Shown here piece by piece: positions 61,703 to 64,000 of a stretch of DNA of 64,000 nucleotides. The DNA lies in contig NZ_MCZK01000111.1 of assembly GCF_002875945.1 (NCBI RefSeq), positions 19,346 through 83,345 of the forward strand, written 5' to 3'. How positions within the stretch are numbered: the stretch's first letter is position 1; every line of letters starts with the position of its first letter. Source of the DNA: Vibrio lentus. Lineage in GTDB: Bacteria; Pseudomonadota; Gammaproteobacteria; Enterobacterales; Vibrionaceae. Below the pieces are notes generated by a model. It searched no databases, had not been told where the DNA came from, and saw only the letters and a program-made list of their open reading frames with translations. Position numbers and translations under genes: made by a program.

Positions 61703-62947
61703 ATGAACTCTATTACCCTCAGTGAACCTTTCACTCTAATCAATGGCCAAGTGATTAAGAACCGCCTGTTTAAATCAGCGATGAGCGAACAACTTGGTGA
61801 CAAACACCACAACCCGACAATCGGTTTAGTTAACCTCTATCAACGTTGGGCGAATGGCGGGATTGGTTTGTCGATAACCGGTAACGTAATGGTCGATAGG
61901 AATGCGCTCGGTGAACCGAAAAACTTCGTTTTGGATGAGCAAAGTGACTTAACCGTTTTTCGTCAATGGGCTAACGCCGGAAAGCAAAACGGTTCACACA
62001 TATGGATGCAGCTTAACCACCCCGGCAAACAGATCCCTAAGTTCTTATGCAATGAACCTGTCGCTCCGTCTGCTATATCACTAGGTCGAGGATTAGAGAA
62101 AGGCTTTAACACCCCAAGAGCCCTAAGTGATAGCGAGATCCACGACGTTATTAATAAGTTTATTCTGAGTGCTAAGCTTGCCAAACAAGCTGGCTTTACT
62201 GGCGTTCAAATCCATGGCGCTCACGGTTACCTTGTAAGTCAATTTTTGTCGGCAAGACACAACCAACGCGACGATAAATGGGGCGGCTCATTGGAAAACA
62301 GACTTCGATTCGTACTCGAGGTTTATCGTGGCATCCGAAAAGAAGTGGGCGATGATTTCCCTGTTGGTATCAAGCTGAACAGTGCCGACTTCATGAAAGG
62401 TGGCTTCACAGAAGATGAGTCAATGCAGGTTGTAAAAGCGTTGAGCGAAGACGGAATTGACTTAATCGAAATATCAGGCGGGACTTACGAAAGCCCGTCG
62501 ATGATGGGATCTAAGAGCAAAAGTGAACCGATAAAGGCAAGCACACTCAAACGTGAGGCCTACTTTATGGATTACATGGTTAAGGCGAGAAAGCTGGTCA
62601 GCACGCCTCTCGTGGTCACTGGTGGCTTTCGAACCGCACAAGCGATGAATGACGCATTAAGCACATCCGCAACGGACTTTATCGGCATAGCTCGAACCAT
62701 GGCGGTTGATCCTGACTTCCCCAATAAGTTAATTGAAAACCCAGAATACGGAATGCCACTAACCGTCCCTACTACCGGGAAGCCTTCATTAGATAGAATG
62801 GCGATGGTGGGATTGGTTTGGTACGAACATCAAATGTGGCGAATGGCTGCAGGAAAAAACACCGATCCTAGATTAAGTGCTCTTGGCGTCGTAGTTAAAA
62901 CGATCTTAAGTGCAGGTTGGCACGCCTTCAAGAAACGCAGAGCGTAA
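61703..62947 (+). CDS. NADH:flavin oxidoreductase of the Old Yellow Enzyme family
   Basis: The 414-residue TIM-barrel protein has NRLFKSAMSE, WMQLNHPGKQ, the active-site GVQIHGAHGYLVSQFLS, the signature WGGSLENRLRF, and FIGIARTMAVDPDFP. OYE proteins bind FMN and reduce activated alkenes or other electrophiles with NAD(P)H. The C-terminal extension past residue 340 (MVGLVWYEHQMWRMAAGK) is typical of the fungal-like or XenA-related subgroup. Monocistronic. Confidence 0.92.
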   Translation: MNSITLSEPFTLINGQVIKNRLFKSAMSEQLGDKHHNPTIGLVNLYQRWANGGIGLSITGNVMVDRNALGEPKNFVLDEQSDLTVFRQWANAGKQNGSHIWMQLNHPGKQIPKFLCNEPVAPSAISLGRGLEKGFNTPRALSDSEIHDVINKFILSAKLAKQAGFTGVQIHGAHGYLVSQFLSARHNQRDDKWGGSLENRLRFVLEVYRGIRKEVGDDFPVGIKLNSADFMKGGFTEDESMQVVKALSEDGIDLIEISGGTYESPSMMGSKSKSEPIKASTLKREAYFMDYMVKARKLVSTPLVVTGGFRTAQAMNDALSTSATDFIGIARTMAVDPDFPNKLIENPEYGMPLTVPTTGKPSLDRMAMVGLVWYEHQMWRMAAGKNTDPRLSALGVVVKTILSAGWHAFKKRRA

Positions 62948-62951
62948 CGTG

Positions 62952-62978
62952 TTTAGCGTATTTGACGTATTTAGCGTA
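62952..62978. repeat. 9-base tandem repeat TTTAGCGTA x3
   Basis: Three 9-base units (the middle one TTTGACGTA) start 5 bases after the Old Yellow Enzyme stop codon. Confidence 0.85.
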
Positions 62979-63114
62979 TTTATTCCGGAGAATTGAAGCG
63001 CTTATACTCCAAAAGATGTCGTTGATGTCACATGTCGTTACACAGCATGAAGCCTTAAGGCTTTACATCTTGGGCGAGGTAAACAACAATCCCTGAGAAT
63101 AAATCCATAACATA

Positions 63115-63825
63115 ATGTATTTAGAAATTATGAGTAATACAGAAAACAAAAAATCGAGCCCTCTTTTCGAAGTCGTTTTTAACGTCTTTCTTCCTTCATT
63201 CATCCTAATGAAGTTCAGTGGAGAGGAGCATCTCGGAACTGGCTTAGCATTGCTTGTCGCACTTGCCTTCCCTATTGCTTACGGTGGTATGGAATTAATC
63301 CGCAACAAGAAGTTTAACTTTATCGCGGCGCTGGGCTTTGTCAGCGTGCTATTAACGGGCGGCATTGGTTTCTTCGAACTCGACACTCGTTGGTTAGCAC
63401 TCAAAGAAGCATTAATCCCCGGCTTAATTGGTTTAGCGGTACTTGGCTCTACCTTTACTCGCTACCCATTTATCCAAAAAGTCATCTTCACGCCAGCACT
63501 ATTAAACATCTCGTTGATTGAAGAGCGTTTGAGACAGTTTGGTAACCAAGCTAAGTTTGATCGGTGCCTAATGACATCAAACTACATGTTCGCTAGCACG
63601 TTCGCCTTCTCTTCTGCGATGAACTACTTCCTAGCGACTTGGATTGTCACCAGCCCAGCAGGCACAGTAGCCTTCAATGAAGAGCTTGGTAAGCTGACAC
63701 TTTACAGCTACCCAGCAATTGCAATCCCAAGCCTTCTCATGATGTTAGGTATTTTCTACTACATCTGGCGCCAAGTACGCGACATGACATCATTAGAAGC
63801 GGAACAGATCTTCATTACCAAGTAG
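63115..63825 (+). CDS. VC0807-family integral membrane protein
   Basis: The 236-residue protein has about six membrane segments and resembles the VC0807 family: an early FLPSFILMKFSGEEHLG, LVALAFPIAYGGMELI, and FAFSSAMNYFLATWIV. Function is unknown; some members are annotated as intracellular septation A-like or MFS by similarity. ATG 63130 is an alternative start 5 codons in. A terminator follows. Confidence 0.85.
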   Translation: MYLEIMSNTENKKSSPLFEVVFNVFLPSFILMKFSGEEHLGTGLALLVALAFPIAYGGMELIRNKKFNFIAALGFVSVLLTGGIGFFELDTRWLALKEALIPGLIGLAVLGSTFTRYPFIQKVIFTPALLNISLIEERLRQFGNQAKFDRCLMTSNYMFASTFAFSSAMNYFLATWIVTSPAGTVAFNEELGKLTLYSYPAIAIPSLLMMLGIFYYIWRQVRDMTSLEAEQIFITK

Positions 63826-63854
63826 CTCTTACCGAACGACCTTAGAAACACTCC

Positions 63855-63884
63855 AAAAGCTCAGCACATTCGCTGGGCTTTTTC
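63855..63884 (+). terminator. Terminator after the VC0807-family gene
   Basis: AAAGCTCAGC pairs with GCTGGGCTTT (one G-T pair), followed by TTTTC. The remaining bases to the window end show no gene. Confidence 0.8.
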
Positions 63885-64000
63885 GTTTTCCTCTCTCGTT
63901 GGTCGCTCGATGGAATTTCATCTTTGATTGAGCAAATGAATCACATTTATAATTCGAGGCCAGTTTTCTTAGATTAGGTCAAGGGCTCTTCTCCGCTTAG

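Noticed and set aside
1..64000. Insertion sequences, integrases, prophage genes, tRNA or rRNA genes
   Set aside because: None was recognised on either strand; the accessory stretches have no mobile-element hallmark.

Overview
The window reads as chromosomal DNA of a Vibrio, most likely of the Splendidus clade. The evidence is a convergent cqsA/cqsS quorum-sensing pair, a RelV-type alarmone synthetase, and a block sbcB - lrgA/lrgB-like - cdd - purT - tpm - relV - ihfA whose order I recall from V. cholerae. There is also a secreted ADP-ribosyltransferase of the size and motif layout of the Vis toxin described from V. splendidus. Species is an inference; no 16S or tRNA gene is present.

Layout. 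0-7 kb: a truncated flavin-reductase-like gene, a 29-codon basic ORF with its own terminator, an atypical SDR, a TcyP-like cystine symporter, an aldo/keto reductase-HbpS pair facing a LysR regulator, and a DUF218 membrane protein. 7.6-19.1 kb: an exotoxin-rich stretch holding an aerolysin homologue, a neutral sphingomyelinase coupled to a membrane-anchored lipase-foldase-like protein, a GP42-type transglutaminase with a C-terminal ricin-type lectin domain and a Fur box, and the Vis-like toxin. A structured intergenic RNA candidate, a DUF2058 gene, an AraC regulator, a DUF2804 gene and a fatty-acid-hydroxylase-superfamily gene lie between them. 19.2-23.3 kb: a four-gene chaperone-usher-like pilus operon with DUF4402-type subunits; the second subunit is out of frame at a T7 tract. 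24.3-34.6 kb: core genes, interrupted by a four-gene periplasmic sulfite-dehydrogenase/cytochrome c operon.

35.2-39.8 kb: a zinc-limitation locus. A Zur-like regulator, a dihydroorotase paralogue, a gamma carbonic anhydrase and a COG0523 metallochaperone GTPase run in one direction, and an aspartoacylase faces them. Zur-like palindromes precede the regulator and the aspartoacylase. A third, a perfect 32-bp palindrome, precedes a DUF1826 gene 25 kb away, so the window holds at least three probable units of one zinc regulon.

40-49 kb: an EamA exporter with a divergent MocR regulator, the CAI-1 synthase and receptor, and an ABC-F ATPase gene. The ABC-F gene is preceded by a strongly initiated 26-codon leader ORF embedded in alternative hairpins, the architecture of an antibiotic-inducible attenuator. 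49-64 kb: metabolic and regulatory accessory genes, including a secreted lectin-like protein, a lipoprotein hydrolase, an SDR gene with a frameshift, a TetR regulator, a metallo-beta-lactamase-fold protein lacking most metal ligands, an MCP, a WYL regulator, YceI, an Old Yellow Enzyme and a VC0807-family membrane protein.

All assignments come from reading the sequence and remembered family features; no database search was run.
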